DNA from: Metarhizium brunneum
Taxonomy: Eukaryota > Ascomycota > Sordariomycetes > Hypocreales > Clavicipitaceae
NCBI RefSeq assembly: GCF_013426205.1
Contig: NC_089426.1
Span: 3,782,001-3,846,000, forward strand
Reading direction: 5' to 3'
DNA: 64,000 nt
Part shown: positions 25,251 through 34,455 of the stretch, piece by piece
How positions within the stretch are numbered: position 1 is the stretch's first letter
Layout: the number at the start of each line of letters is the position of its first letter
Program-made: the position numbers and the translations under genes
The notes under the pieces: generated by a model
The model's input: only the letters and a program-made list of their open reading frames with translations
What the model was told of the DNA's origin: nothing
The model's database searches: none

Positions 25251-25932
25251 TTAATGCTCTCCTGCGGCGCTATAGCGACCGACGGCAAGACTGCCGACAA
25301 AGACGCCGGCGAGGACGGACATGAAGTAGCCCACGTTCATGGTCATGACTGCCAACATGCTATATCAGACAGATGTTAGTTCTCAATATTCCTCAATAGA
25401 TGAAGAAAATTTGTAAAGAAAAGGAAAAAACAACATACAGGAGATAACCAACTCCAACAATGATAGTGTCCATGGCGGCGCGCACAGGATCGACACTGAA
25501 TCGCCACGGCCTCGTCTCACACCCGGGGCGGGCGACGACAACGACACTCTCATCGACGCCGTTGGCCGTCAGCGTCATGGGCTTGGCGAGCGAGTCGCTC
25601 GAGACACGGTCCGACAGCGAGGCCTTGCCGTGGGCGGCGACGTAGCGGCGCTTCATGTCCTTGTCGAGCCAGCGGGCTTCCTGGATGCTCCTCGCGGCGA
25701 GGAGGAGGCGGCCGATGACGGCGAGCACAACGAGGAAGATGCATGTCCCCGCGTAGGCGCCCGCGCTCTGGGGGGTCCACGAGTCGGCGTACAGAGGAGT
25801 CGCCGTGTTGGTCTGGAACACCATGGCCATCATCATGGAGTGCGGCGAGTCCATGCCGTGACTGTCCGTGGATGCGGAGCTCGAGCTGTCGCTCATATCC
25901 ATGTGGCCTTCGTGGCGAGAGAATAGAGACAT
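25251..25932 (-). CDS. Ctr-family copper transporter
   Basis: Exons 25932..25439 and 25359..25251 (494+109 nt), 200 residues. The donor is GTATGT at 25438 and the acceptor ATAG at 25360, splitting a Leu codon. Ctr proteins are small trimeric channels for Cu(I). The N-tail is Met/His/Ser-rich (HEGHMDM, DSHGMDSPHSMMM), as expected for copper-binding ectodomains. A first membrane helix follows near residues 55-75, then a cytosolic loop. After the splice comes the signature M-x3-M helix (MLAVMTMNVGYF) and a GVFVG (GxxxG) packing motif, ending GRYSAAGEH. The frame stays open upstream to 26217 with a second in-frame Met at 25974. I chose 25932 because conserved-type sequence starts there. Plasma or vacuolar membrane location cannot be decided. 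Confidence 0.93.
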
Positions 25933-28911
25933 GTTTTCGTTTCCTGACGGTTGTCCAAGTAAAAGAGTTTGCATGCGTGTGTATGGTGATTCAAGGGCTC
26001 GTATGACAAACGGGGGGGGGTTGGTGTAATTGTTTGTTAGAGCGCGATCTATCTGGAGGACTGGCGTTGCGCTGCCGGCAAGGACTGGGTTAGAATTATA
26101 TATATTAAGAAAAGGATAAAAACGAGGACAAGAGACTGATGCGCCGAAACGGGAGATGAGTCGAATTATGTGGGAAGTGTGGCCCTGCGAGGTTGATTGA
26201 GCAGGTTCTCGATACAAGTAGTGAAATGCCTCCGAGACACGAAACCGTGCCCGAGTAAGCCCGCACGAGTATCTGACGAGAACAGCAAATCCAGGTATGG
26301 CGAGACGGCCGGGAGGCAGAATGTTTGAGGAGAGGAAGGGAAGGGATTGCCTGCGGAGAAGAGAGAGCCGGGGGGGTTTTACAAGTCATGCTGAGCATGT
26401 TGTTTTCCGTGCGCCACTATTCATGGGGTCCAAGTGTCGGCGGGCGCGTTACCACGGTTTGCTGGTGAATGGCGCCGGGGCCTGTTAGTGCCGTGAGACA
26501 GCTTCTTGCCGTATCGGGAACTCGACGAGATGTCGGGTCTGGGGCGGGTCGGTGGGGTGCAGGGTACCGGTACTTTTGGCTGGTACCACAACGTCACTCC
26601 ATGCTCACTTGACTCTTTTTTTCCCTTTATCATGCACCTCGTTCGAGAATTAATTCAGACATTGAGTCATCTACATCACGCCTGGCAACACTCAATCTCA
26701 TGCAACTCATTCGAGCACGATTCAGACATTGAGGAGCCGTCTGCATCAATCCAGCTACAGGCATATCCCCGATGTGAATTTACCTGTCGCTTCATGGACG
26801 TCGCGCAATAGAGCGGCTCTTCAAGAGGACATTGGAATCACTGCAACCAAAAGTACTCGCTACAACTTGTCCAACCCTTCCGCCAAGTCCTGCCTCGCGG
26901 TGCATCATCAGCCATAATATAAATCACGTCGCAAGATTTGTATTTCCCCATACATACAACCCCGCGAGATGATTGCAATTGAATTCTGGATCGTCAGATG
27001 GCTGAAACGCCACCCAACTAGGCTGGCTGTCATCCGGCTGAGAACGCTGGTGAAACGCCCTCACGTCTCATCTGTGGCGAAACATTCTCAATGAGAAGTG
27101 TCTACCGAAAAAGCTCGGCGGGCATTGCGTGAGATAAGTGACACGTAGTCCTATTTTCTAGATTTGTCGATGAAAGCATGTGCAAGAATCTCTGTATATT
27201 GTATTTGCTGTGCTTCTTGCGTTCTCGTTCGCCATCATCTCAAGTCGTTCCCTGCCCTTAGAAGTTATTTGGTGACCAAACTGTCATGTTGGATGATGCT
27301 CTCTGCCCTGGATCTACAGGTGAAACGAGATCTCCGGCGCGAAAAGTATATTCAAGCCGTCCACCCGTTCCGCGCCACAAGACGGCAAAGTCAACGCTGT
27401 CAACACAATTACACATGTTTGTATGGAGGGGTTTAGACGAGAAAACTACAGAAACGATTCTCGCTTGTCTGCGGAGAAGATGCCGGGGTTATAAATAGGA
27501 GTCAAGTCAAAGCGTCGTATTCGTCGACAAGGCTGGAGACGCCTTCAGAAAGCCACATGTCGGGACTCGGTCGCATACGAAGCCTTGGCCTCACAAGGCC
27601 GTTTTAAGGTTGAATTTACTCCTTACATGTTTTCTGGGGTCTGGGGGAGGTCAAGCCGTCAAGTTTCCGGGGACTCAACACCGAAACCTCGTGGGTGAAA
27701 ATGGCATGGCTATTCTAACCCCTTCCTACAATCGATGCCATGTGAAGCCAAGTATTTTATGTCTTGAAATTACTTGGCCATATACTTGGCTCGGCACATA
27801 GTTTCATCCAACGGCGTTCGCGTGGCGTCTGCTGCACCATGCGGCTGCCTGTCTTTGCAAGAGTCTGAGTATTGGTCCCAGCAGGCGGCGAACCGTTACA
27901 TAATTGCCTTGTCTGAGAATAAATGTTGATGACTCTACGTGTAGGCACCTGCGGCTTATTACCATCTACCTTGATTTTCTGTTTCTAATCTTGCAGGCGC
28001 CACATTTATTTATACACCTATGTGACAAGGGCTGGTCATGAGGGCTTGGAGCAAAAGGGCTCACTTCAGTAATAATCTCGTAGGATAACAAAGGTCCTGA
28101 GTTGCTTAGAGGAAGGAGGGGAACAGAGACCACTATATATACATGAAAGGAAGGCTCGTGCCTAGGGCTCTTGCCCGGGCAAATGTTTAATCTGTGTCAC
28201 TAACAAGTCCTTTGTCGGTGAAGCCCCTTTATTGGGCTTTACGATCTGTTGGGCCTTTTCCGTGTAACAAATTATCACATAGGTATGGTATTACAAGTGC
28301 AAAAAGCTCAGACCACGCGTCACGGAATTTGAAAGGAAAGATTGTAATTATCCAAAACCGGTTCCTTGTTCTAATAACTCCCAGTACAGCACATGTGTTG
28401 TTTCCCAAAAACCCAGCTGATCAAAACAGAAAGAGAAATGACAAAAAAACTTGGCAAATCGGTTCAATCGTCCTTTGCTTCGTAGCGTCCACCACCAGGG
28501 CCGTATTAGTCGTCCATGCCCTTGACGAAAGATGACTGTGCCGCCTCATGTTCCTCCCCTCCCCAAACCTCGCTGATTGTGGCCCAGAATGTAGCCCATC
28601 GTGGTGAGTGCGATATACGTTCGTTCATCGCCGTGATATTGTCCTCGACATGTGCCCGCACGATGGCTGCCGCAAGTTTATATGTCCCCTTTGACTGGGT
28701 ACAAGTTCCCTTCCTTTATCATGTTCCTCCGAACGCTCATGCTCGAGATACACTGTGTTCGTCGCGTAAATCAACCTAGTGGTTCCTCCATTCCTTCCCA
28801 CATGTATGGTGTACGGCAGCGCCTGTAGTACACTTGTTTGTGCACATTGCTGCGTTGGTGATGTTCGCAATAGCCGGTAGAAGTTGAAATGAATACGCCT
28901 TGAAAATGGCC

Positions 28912-28952
<41 letters not shown>

Positions 28953-29381
28953 GAAGAAGAAGACGAAAAGGAGAAGACGAAAAAAGAGTAATCAGCCGAC
29001 GAGTACTCTAGCCGATTTTTAATAAAAATGTTGGAGGTGTCGAGACCCGAAAGTGCAAGGGGTCATGAGAGCCAGCAGGCAGCGGCTTCGTATGCTTTGT
29101 TCTCACACGGCTGCACACTTTCGTTTTCCGGTCCGGGCATGAGTGAAACCGCCCAAAATAAGAGAAAGACGTTGCGTCGACTGTTCCAGGTAGATGGGCA
29201 GAAGTCTAGCAAACTCTACCCGCGTCGTGGTGTAATTCTTTGATAAATTTGGCAGAAATGAAGAGAAGAAGTGAAAAGACTTGGCCAGTCTCAAGGCAGG
29301 TAGGTGACAATGACTCGGTGTCGGCTGCCATCTGTCGGGGGTCTCTAGGCCACCGTCGATCTCTGCGGTTGTGAACTAGAT
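25933..29381. other. 3.4-kb gene-free interval
   Basis: Covers the promoter side of the copper transporter and the 3' side of the Cys-rich gene. Short open frames (27164-27436, 28194-28535, 28516-28779) carry no domain signal. A 41-nt T-tract followed by a purine-rich stretch lies at 28912-29000. Nothing else recognisable. Confidence 0.5.
28912..28952. repeat. Poly-T tract (41 nt, one C interruption)
   Basis: Homopolymer T broken once at 28923 and followed directly by GAA/AAG-rich purine sequence to about 28988. On the minus strand this is a poly-A tract, so it could be the tail of an old retrotransposed copy or a nucleosome-excluding promoter element. No adjacent coding or target-site duplication was recognised. 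Confidence 0.9.
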
Positions 29382-29807
29382 CTAATTCATCAACTGATCC
29401 CCCTCCCTTGTGTAAAATACAGGTGGTGTACACCGGCCCAGGAGGTATGTGTCGTTGGTTCTGACGCTGTATTCTGTCACGCCGCAAATTATCCCACTGA
29501 CTATGTCAGCGTCAAATTCAGGGCGGCCGTCCAGAGGGAATCCGCGTTTTATCGTGTTGACTACCTTCACGTCGGTTATACCATAGTAGTCGTTGTAGCA
29601 GCCATTTTCTTTGTCATTTCTTCTTTCATAGCAGGCCTTGCAGAATACCCGATGCCAATCGTCAAAACGCACATTTCTTTCGACTCCTTTTGTCTCAATG
29701 CAATTAGGGTCCTCGCATTTTTCTACCGTCGTCGCGCAGAGCGTTAACCAAATCTTATTGCAATCTTTCATCCAGCATGTCACGTGGTACTTCGGAAGAA
29801 CACACAT
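29382..29807 (-). CDS. Hypothetical Cys-rich protein with three Cys pairs
   Basis: A single 141-codon frame with no family I recognise. Cysteines come in spaced pairs: Cys11-x4-Cys16, Cys31-x4-Cys36 and Cys56-x2-Cys59, with His8 and His52 nearby. This pattern could bind one or two zinc ions. A charged middle (NDKENGCYNDYYGITDVKV) and a hydrophobic stretch (DADIVSGIICGVTEYSV) follow. There is no signal peptide and no coiled coil. A TATA box on the same strand (30056-30065) lies about 250 bp upstream of the ATG, which favours a transcribed gene. It sits next to the tandem-repeat array. Start choice is the first Met; function unknown. It could also be a chance frame, but the regular Cys spacing argues against that. 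Confidence 0.5.
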   Translation of the reverse strand: MCVLPKYHVTCWMKDCNKIWLTLCATTVEKCEDPNCIETKGVERNVRFDDWHRVFCKACYERRNDKENGCYNDYYGITDVKVVNTIKRGFPLDGRPEFDADIVSGIICGVTEYSVRTNDTYLLGRCTPPVFYTREGDQLMN

Positions 29808-30055
29808 TGTTCTAGTCGTGATTTAGGATTCGTGCTGAAGCCCGGTAAATGCCCGTTGGTGTGTTGAAAGGTATAGGGAGCCGGTTTGTTGTCTGGCCAG
29901 AGGTGTTCTTAAGCTAAGAAGCAGATGCTGATATGCTCAAGTGTCAAAGATGAAGTATTTTGAAAGGTAGAGGGAGGTAGGCAAGTGTAGCCAGGTGTAG
30001 TTGTGATGCCGATGAGGAAGGAAGATTCCTCCCAGACCATGGGCGATATTGCCAT

Positions 30056-30065
30056 CCTTATATAG
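30056..30065 (-). promoter_or_regulatory. TATA box (CTATATAAGG) upstream of the Cys-rich gene
   Basis: On the minus strand CTATATAAGG lies about 250 bp before the ATG at 29807, implying a leader of roughly 200 nt. A short upstream ATG frame (48 codons) begins directly after it. The match to the consensus is seen in the sequence; use as a promoter is inference. Confidence 0.45.
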
Positions 30066-30469
30066 CCAGCCAAACGACCCGGCGTGACGTACGCCAGAGT
30101 TGTCTTCATCTTCTGTGCCTTTGACAACTCCCAGTCCATCTTCTGTTCAACTATCTGCCTCGCGAGCAGTCGTCAGAGCTTACGCCAAGCATGGACTTTG
30201 TCAGAAATAACATATGCAACATCAACATGTGCCGGATATCCGTCACTAATTTTAGAGATTGGGCTGCAAGTCGGCATTCAACACAGCCAAACAGTCAAAG
30301 AGCAGTCGTTGTTCAGCTGTGCCATGCGTTAAACCAAGGCACTTTGTTTCAGCAGCTCCCCCTGTTGAGGCCAGAGATGTCGGCGTCTTGCACATGTTTG
30401 CTTGTCCCATCGATGTGTTCATTGCGTTCAGTAGCCAGACGCGCCGACTGCATCTCACACATTTGATGT

Positions 30470-31300
30470 ATCAGTTTCATAAAGCGGCCCTTTTAGCATG
30501 CAGTTGGTATGCAGCTGATATCAAGATGGATTTCCTTGGCTACAAAGACGGACCGCACATGCGTGGACTGAGCAGATGATGTTCACAAAGGACCATGTAA
30601 CATGTAATTATTACAAAGATGACATTTTTTTTTAGACAAGGACGAGTCACATATATACAGCCCGTAGCTGCGGCAAACATTGCGTAGATGGAGCGGATGG
30701 TGTTCAAAGAGGACCCTTTCACATGTAGTTGTACAAACATGTTGCTTCTATTTACAAATCACGTTCATAGAGTCCGTGGCCGCTGCGAACATTGTATGCA
30801 TAGAGCAGTTGATGTTTATAAAGGGCCACTTGATATGTAGTTATACGGACATGTCATTTTCTGTCAAGGACGAATCACATGCATATAGTCGATGGCTGCC
30901 ACGAACATTACATGAATAAAGCAGCAAGCGTTGGTGGAGGACCACTTTCATATGTAGTTGTCACGAATATGACATTCTCATCTAGACTAGGACAAGTCAC
31001 ACCCTTGAGCTCGGTAGTTGCTGTGAATCGTATATAAATAGAGCAGCTGGTATTTAAATGGGGCGTTTTTGACACGCAGTTGTCACCAACGAGTCCATTT
31101 TTATATAAGCACGGATCTCATTTATCAAGTGTGTAGCTGCTACGAATCTTACAGGAATAGAACGGTGAGTGTTGAAAACACACTTATAACATGTAGTTGT
31201 CACGCACATGCCAAGTTTTACCCAAGCATGACTCACACATTCACACATTCACACATCCTCTTGCTATTGCAAACCCTGTACCAACAGAGCGGCCGTGCTC
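30470..31300. repeat. Degenerate tandem array, unit about 117 bp, about seven copies
   Basis: Units are recognised by an ATGTAGTTGT-like anchor at 30498, 30602, 30723, 30835, 30952, 31074 and 31191, spaced 104, 121, 112, 117, 122 and 117 bp. Each unit then carries a GACATTTT-like block, an AGGACGAATCACA-like block, a GTAGCTGCTGCGAACAT-like block, an ATAGAGCAG-like block and a GGACCACTTT-like block, in that order. Unit lengths are not multiples of three and frames are not conserved, so the array is not a coding repeat. Divergence between units is high, so the array is old. The last unit degrades into ACACATTC triplication near 31235-31254. No known satellite or transposon is recognised. Confidence 0.85.
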
Positions 31301-33949
31301 AAGCAAGGGCCTGCCTCTGCCTGGCGTCCAATGTCGGGTGACTCTCACCAACCGCACGCGTTTCAAGCGTGTTACCAAGCAGCTTCTCCCAGTTATCCCT
31401 TCACTGCTCATTCACCCCCACATGATGATGGAAACCATCTGTCTATAGAGCAGAATCACATGAGACGCCTCTCCGATCCGAGTCCCGGGCCATCGAGATA
31501 CAGCAAATTGGCAGAACCACCGTCGCCGGCATCACACACGGCACAGCGCTTCACAACGCACATTCTCGGCAGCCAGCCAACTCCACCAAGCCGACGACGT
31601 GACGTCCCCCTTCAAACAAAGACCGACTCCCCGGCCCCGGTGCCACGCCGGGCACAAAGCCCACACATACTCGCCCGGGCATCAAACCACCACCCTCCCC
31701 CAGGAACCCCCCAAAAAAGCGCACCATCCAGAAAAGAAAGGGTCGAAAAACAAAAAAGGCAATCAACACCGTACCCACCCCGAGAAAAGAAAGTAGCTGT
31801 GGCCCGAAATACGGCCATGTCAGCAGCATGTCACGTCACCCAAGGCTGCCGTGTAACCAATCCCCCAATACACGCACGCCCCTCCCACGCAACGAGCAGG
31901 ACAAAGATGTATGTACTCCGTACTCAGTACGAAGGAGCCCAGGGGGGGGGCCAAGAACAAAGACGGCCCTTGTTCCCTTCTGTTTCTTCGCCCATGGCAG
32001 TCCACCGCGATGAACTCCTGCCGTTGCGCCTGTCCGCGAAACGCCCCCCCAAGGAGGAAAACCAAGGCACATAGAAACGCTCAAACCGTCTGCTGGCCCG
32101 TCGTATCATCGACAGCAGACAAGAACGCGCGCCTCGGTCACTGACGCTGCGGGCCGTTCCCCAAGCACGTCTAAAATAAGAACAGAAACGCGAGTACTCC
32201 GTGCTCCGTGAATAAAAGGGGGCAAGGCAGTCGTGCCCAACAAAGCGACTGCTGTAGAACCTCTGTATTTAAGAAAAATTACGATCCGCTCCTTGTGCCA
32301 TGGACAATTGTGCGAGGGTGAGGGTGGACGAACCCTACGCGGTACACGTACGCCGTCCTCCGTGTGTACATGGCGACTCGGTCCGTGGCGCATCCTTGCC
32401 GAGTACATCCGAAGGAAGATGGAATGGATGGATGCAAGTAGCCGCGTCGTCGGGAGCGGAACGAGCCTATTTGGACTTGGGGGCGCCGAGGGCAAATCCC
32501 CAAGGGATATACATGCAAAAGGGGGTGTTTCTGCGCAGGGCGGCACCAGGCGCCGAGACGAGCGAGGAGGAACTGGAGATTGAACTGTTGTTTATTTCTT
32601 CGAATTCGGTGTATATTTCCAATTGCCGCTACGAGACGAGAGAGATGTTTATTTTTTGGAAAATGTCGTTTGAGAGTGACGATATAAAGCACCGAGTATG
32701 TTTAGCTGGGGCACCAGATGTGTGTTCGGCAGACACACACCCCCGGCCCCTCCCTCCCCCCGTCGAGCACGCATGTAGTTACAGTACCGACGGACAAGGA
32801 CGTGGACGCGACCACGATGCGATCCTTGCTCACCGAGTTCCCCCCAAGGCACAGTGCATGAGGGCCCGGGGCGCGCGGTCGGCGGCGGACGGTGCGCCGA
32901 CGCCGGAGGCCGAGGGACAAAAGGCGAAAAAGACCAGACGGACGCATTGAGTCGCCCGTCTGCGCCAGGATAGAAATTTCGTCGGTTCACCTCTGGCACG
33001 CCCGCCGGGGTTGAGAGAATCTAAAACGGGGAAGCACGAGATTGATGAAACTTGAAATGTTGTCGCGACTTTTTCTTTCTGGACGGGCAAGTGCGGTCAC
33101 ACGGCATGGTGGCGCTTGCCAAGGGGCATACACACGCTGCGGGAAGACGACAGGCCGGGATTGTGCAGCGTGGGATTGCGATGGGCGCCTTTCAGCTCGG
33201 TCAAGTGCTGGCACTAGCCCAGTTGGGACGACGAAGCTGCAGAGTCCGGTCTTGTCGTCGTCGTCGTCGTCGCGACTTGCAGCCGGCGCACGGGGAAGAC
33301 ATTATGACAGTAGCAGCAGCAGCAACAACAAGAATTTGCCCGTGCGCAGGGAACAACAAGACAAAAATGAAAGCTTCCATGGCTTCTCGTCCCGCAACCC
33401 CTGTCTTGACCTCCGTCTGGCCTATCCCACGCCAAAACAGATAGATGCCACCACGGATCAAGACTCCATAACCTCTCTGAACAGGGACAGAAGGACTCGG
33501 GAAAGTCGTGACGCCGACATGGACGACATGTGGCATGTGCTGGCGAAAGAGCTGGTCTGTCTTTCAGAACATTGAGGCCATCGTCATCGGGTCAAGCCTC
33601 ACGAAACCATCAGGCCGAGGGTCCGCGAAAAGGCCGTGGCATCAAAAGAAACATAAATAACTGGACAGGATAAAAAGACACATGCAGTTAGATTGTTGGG
33701 ACGACAAGATGGGGGGACATGTGCATTTCCCAGCACACTGCGCTAAAGGAGATGGTCTGTTTCTATAAAGTACTAATTAATTTAGCTTCTTAATTTAATA
33801 ATAAGGCCTTATAAAGCATCTTAACAGCTAACCTGGCTCCACCTTTGCCTTTACGTTCACCGCAGTTCCACCAAGTGCCAAGAAGTCGACTTGACTGGGT
33901 GCAAGTCGTGAACCCTTGATAAGACAAATTAAGAGCAAAACGACAATCA
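31301..33949. other. 2.6-kb gene-free interval
   Basis: Between the tandem array and the tRNA gene. A 259-codon frame (31295-32074, +) is Pro/Ser/Arg-rich and overlaps other long frames on both strands, so it is not supported as a gene. The dispersed 9-mer occurs at 31914-31922, with a near-copy at 32193. Confidence 0.5.
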
Positions 33950-34047
33950 ACCAAGATGGCCGAGTGGTTTAAGGCGGTAGATTTAAGTGCTTTTTGGCAT
34001 AATCTCTACTATCGAAAGATGCCTGGGTTCGAACCCCAGTCTTGGTA
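33950..34047 (+). tRNA. tRNA-Leu (anticodon UAA) with 16-nt intron
   Basis: The acceptor stem ACCAAGA (33950-33956) pairs perfectly with TCTTGGT (34040-34046); the discriminator is A34047. The D-arm follows the GGCCGAGTGG box A type sequence. The anticodon stem GTAGA (33977-33981) pairs with TCTAC (34005-34009). The loop is TTTAAG plus C34004, so the anticodon is TAA at 33984-33986. The intron 33988-34003 sits after position 37, the usual place. A class-II variable arm (ATC-GAAA-GAT) and a T-arm CTGGG-TTCGAAC-CCCAG complete the fold. The gene appears intact, although its 3' flank is AT-rich decayed DNA. Confidence 0.96.
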
Positions 34048-34066
34048 TTTTTTTACTTTTTTTTTT
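34048..34066 (+). terminator. RNA polymerase III terminator (T-runs)
   Basis: T7 directly after the tRNA discriminator base, then AC, then T10. Runs of four or more T on the coding strand stop Pol III. Confidence 0.85.
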
Positions 34067-34455
34067 AAATACTTGTTTCCTAGCTTAAAATACTAGGTTT
34101 TATACTAATATTTTGGGACAGGCCGCTATAGTTGAGCGGTTCGAATCCCGTGTGTCTTATAACCAATCCACATTTCCGGTGATTTTATTAGAAGGCAACT
34201 CTTGGCAGCCCTAACCTACTTGGCTAATAAGAGGGATCGCGTGATTTACAGGAGATCCTTTATGAGTCACGTGACTCGGAACCCCTTTTTATTGTATTAA
34301 ATCTACTATATTATATTCACTCCTATAATTAGGCTTTAGGGTTTGGGTTAATAAGATTTAAGCCTTCAGGTTAAATTATAGAAGCAGACTTGTAGCTACT
34401 ATATTATAAAAAATAGAGTTTTATTAATTACAAAAAGAACCTACACCTCTAACAA
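34067..34455. other. AT-rich, TpA-rich island, probable RIP-decayed mobile-element remnant
   Basis: About 390 bp with a sharp shift to AT-rich, TA-dinucleotide-rich sequence, ending abruptly near 34455 where normal GC resumes. A smaller similar patch lies at 33765-33830, on the other side of the tRNA. Repeat-induced point mutation turns CpA into TpA in repeats and leaves such islands, and tRNA flanks are favoured insertion sites. No open reading frame or intact terminal repeat survives, so the element type cannot be named. Confidence 0.6.
34264..34277. promoter_or_regulatory. Perfect 14-bp palindrome GAGTCACGTGACTC with CACGTG core
   Basis: Both halves match exactly around a CACGTG E-box, the core for bHLH factors of the Cbf1/Pho4 kind. 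It lies inside the AT-rich island, far from any called gene start, so a binding role is only a possibility. Confidence 0.4.

Noticed and set aside
31295..32074. 259-codon plus-strand frame after the tandem array
   Set aside because: Pro/Ser/Arg-rich, begins inside the repeat array, and several other frames on both strands are open over the same bases.
33690..34455. Long terminal repeat bounded by TGTTGG and CTCTAACA
   Set aside because: The ends resemble copia-type LTR termini, but no target-site duplication is present, no second LTR was found, and the interval would enclose an intact tRNA gene.
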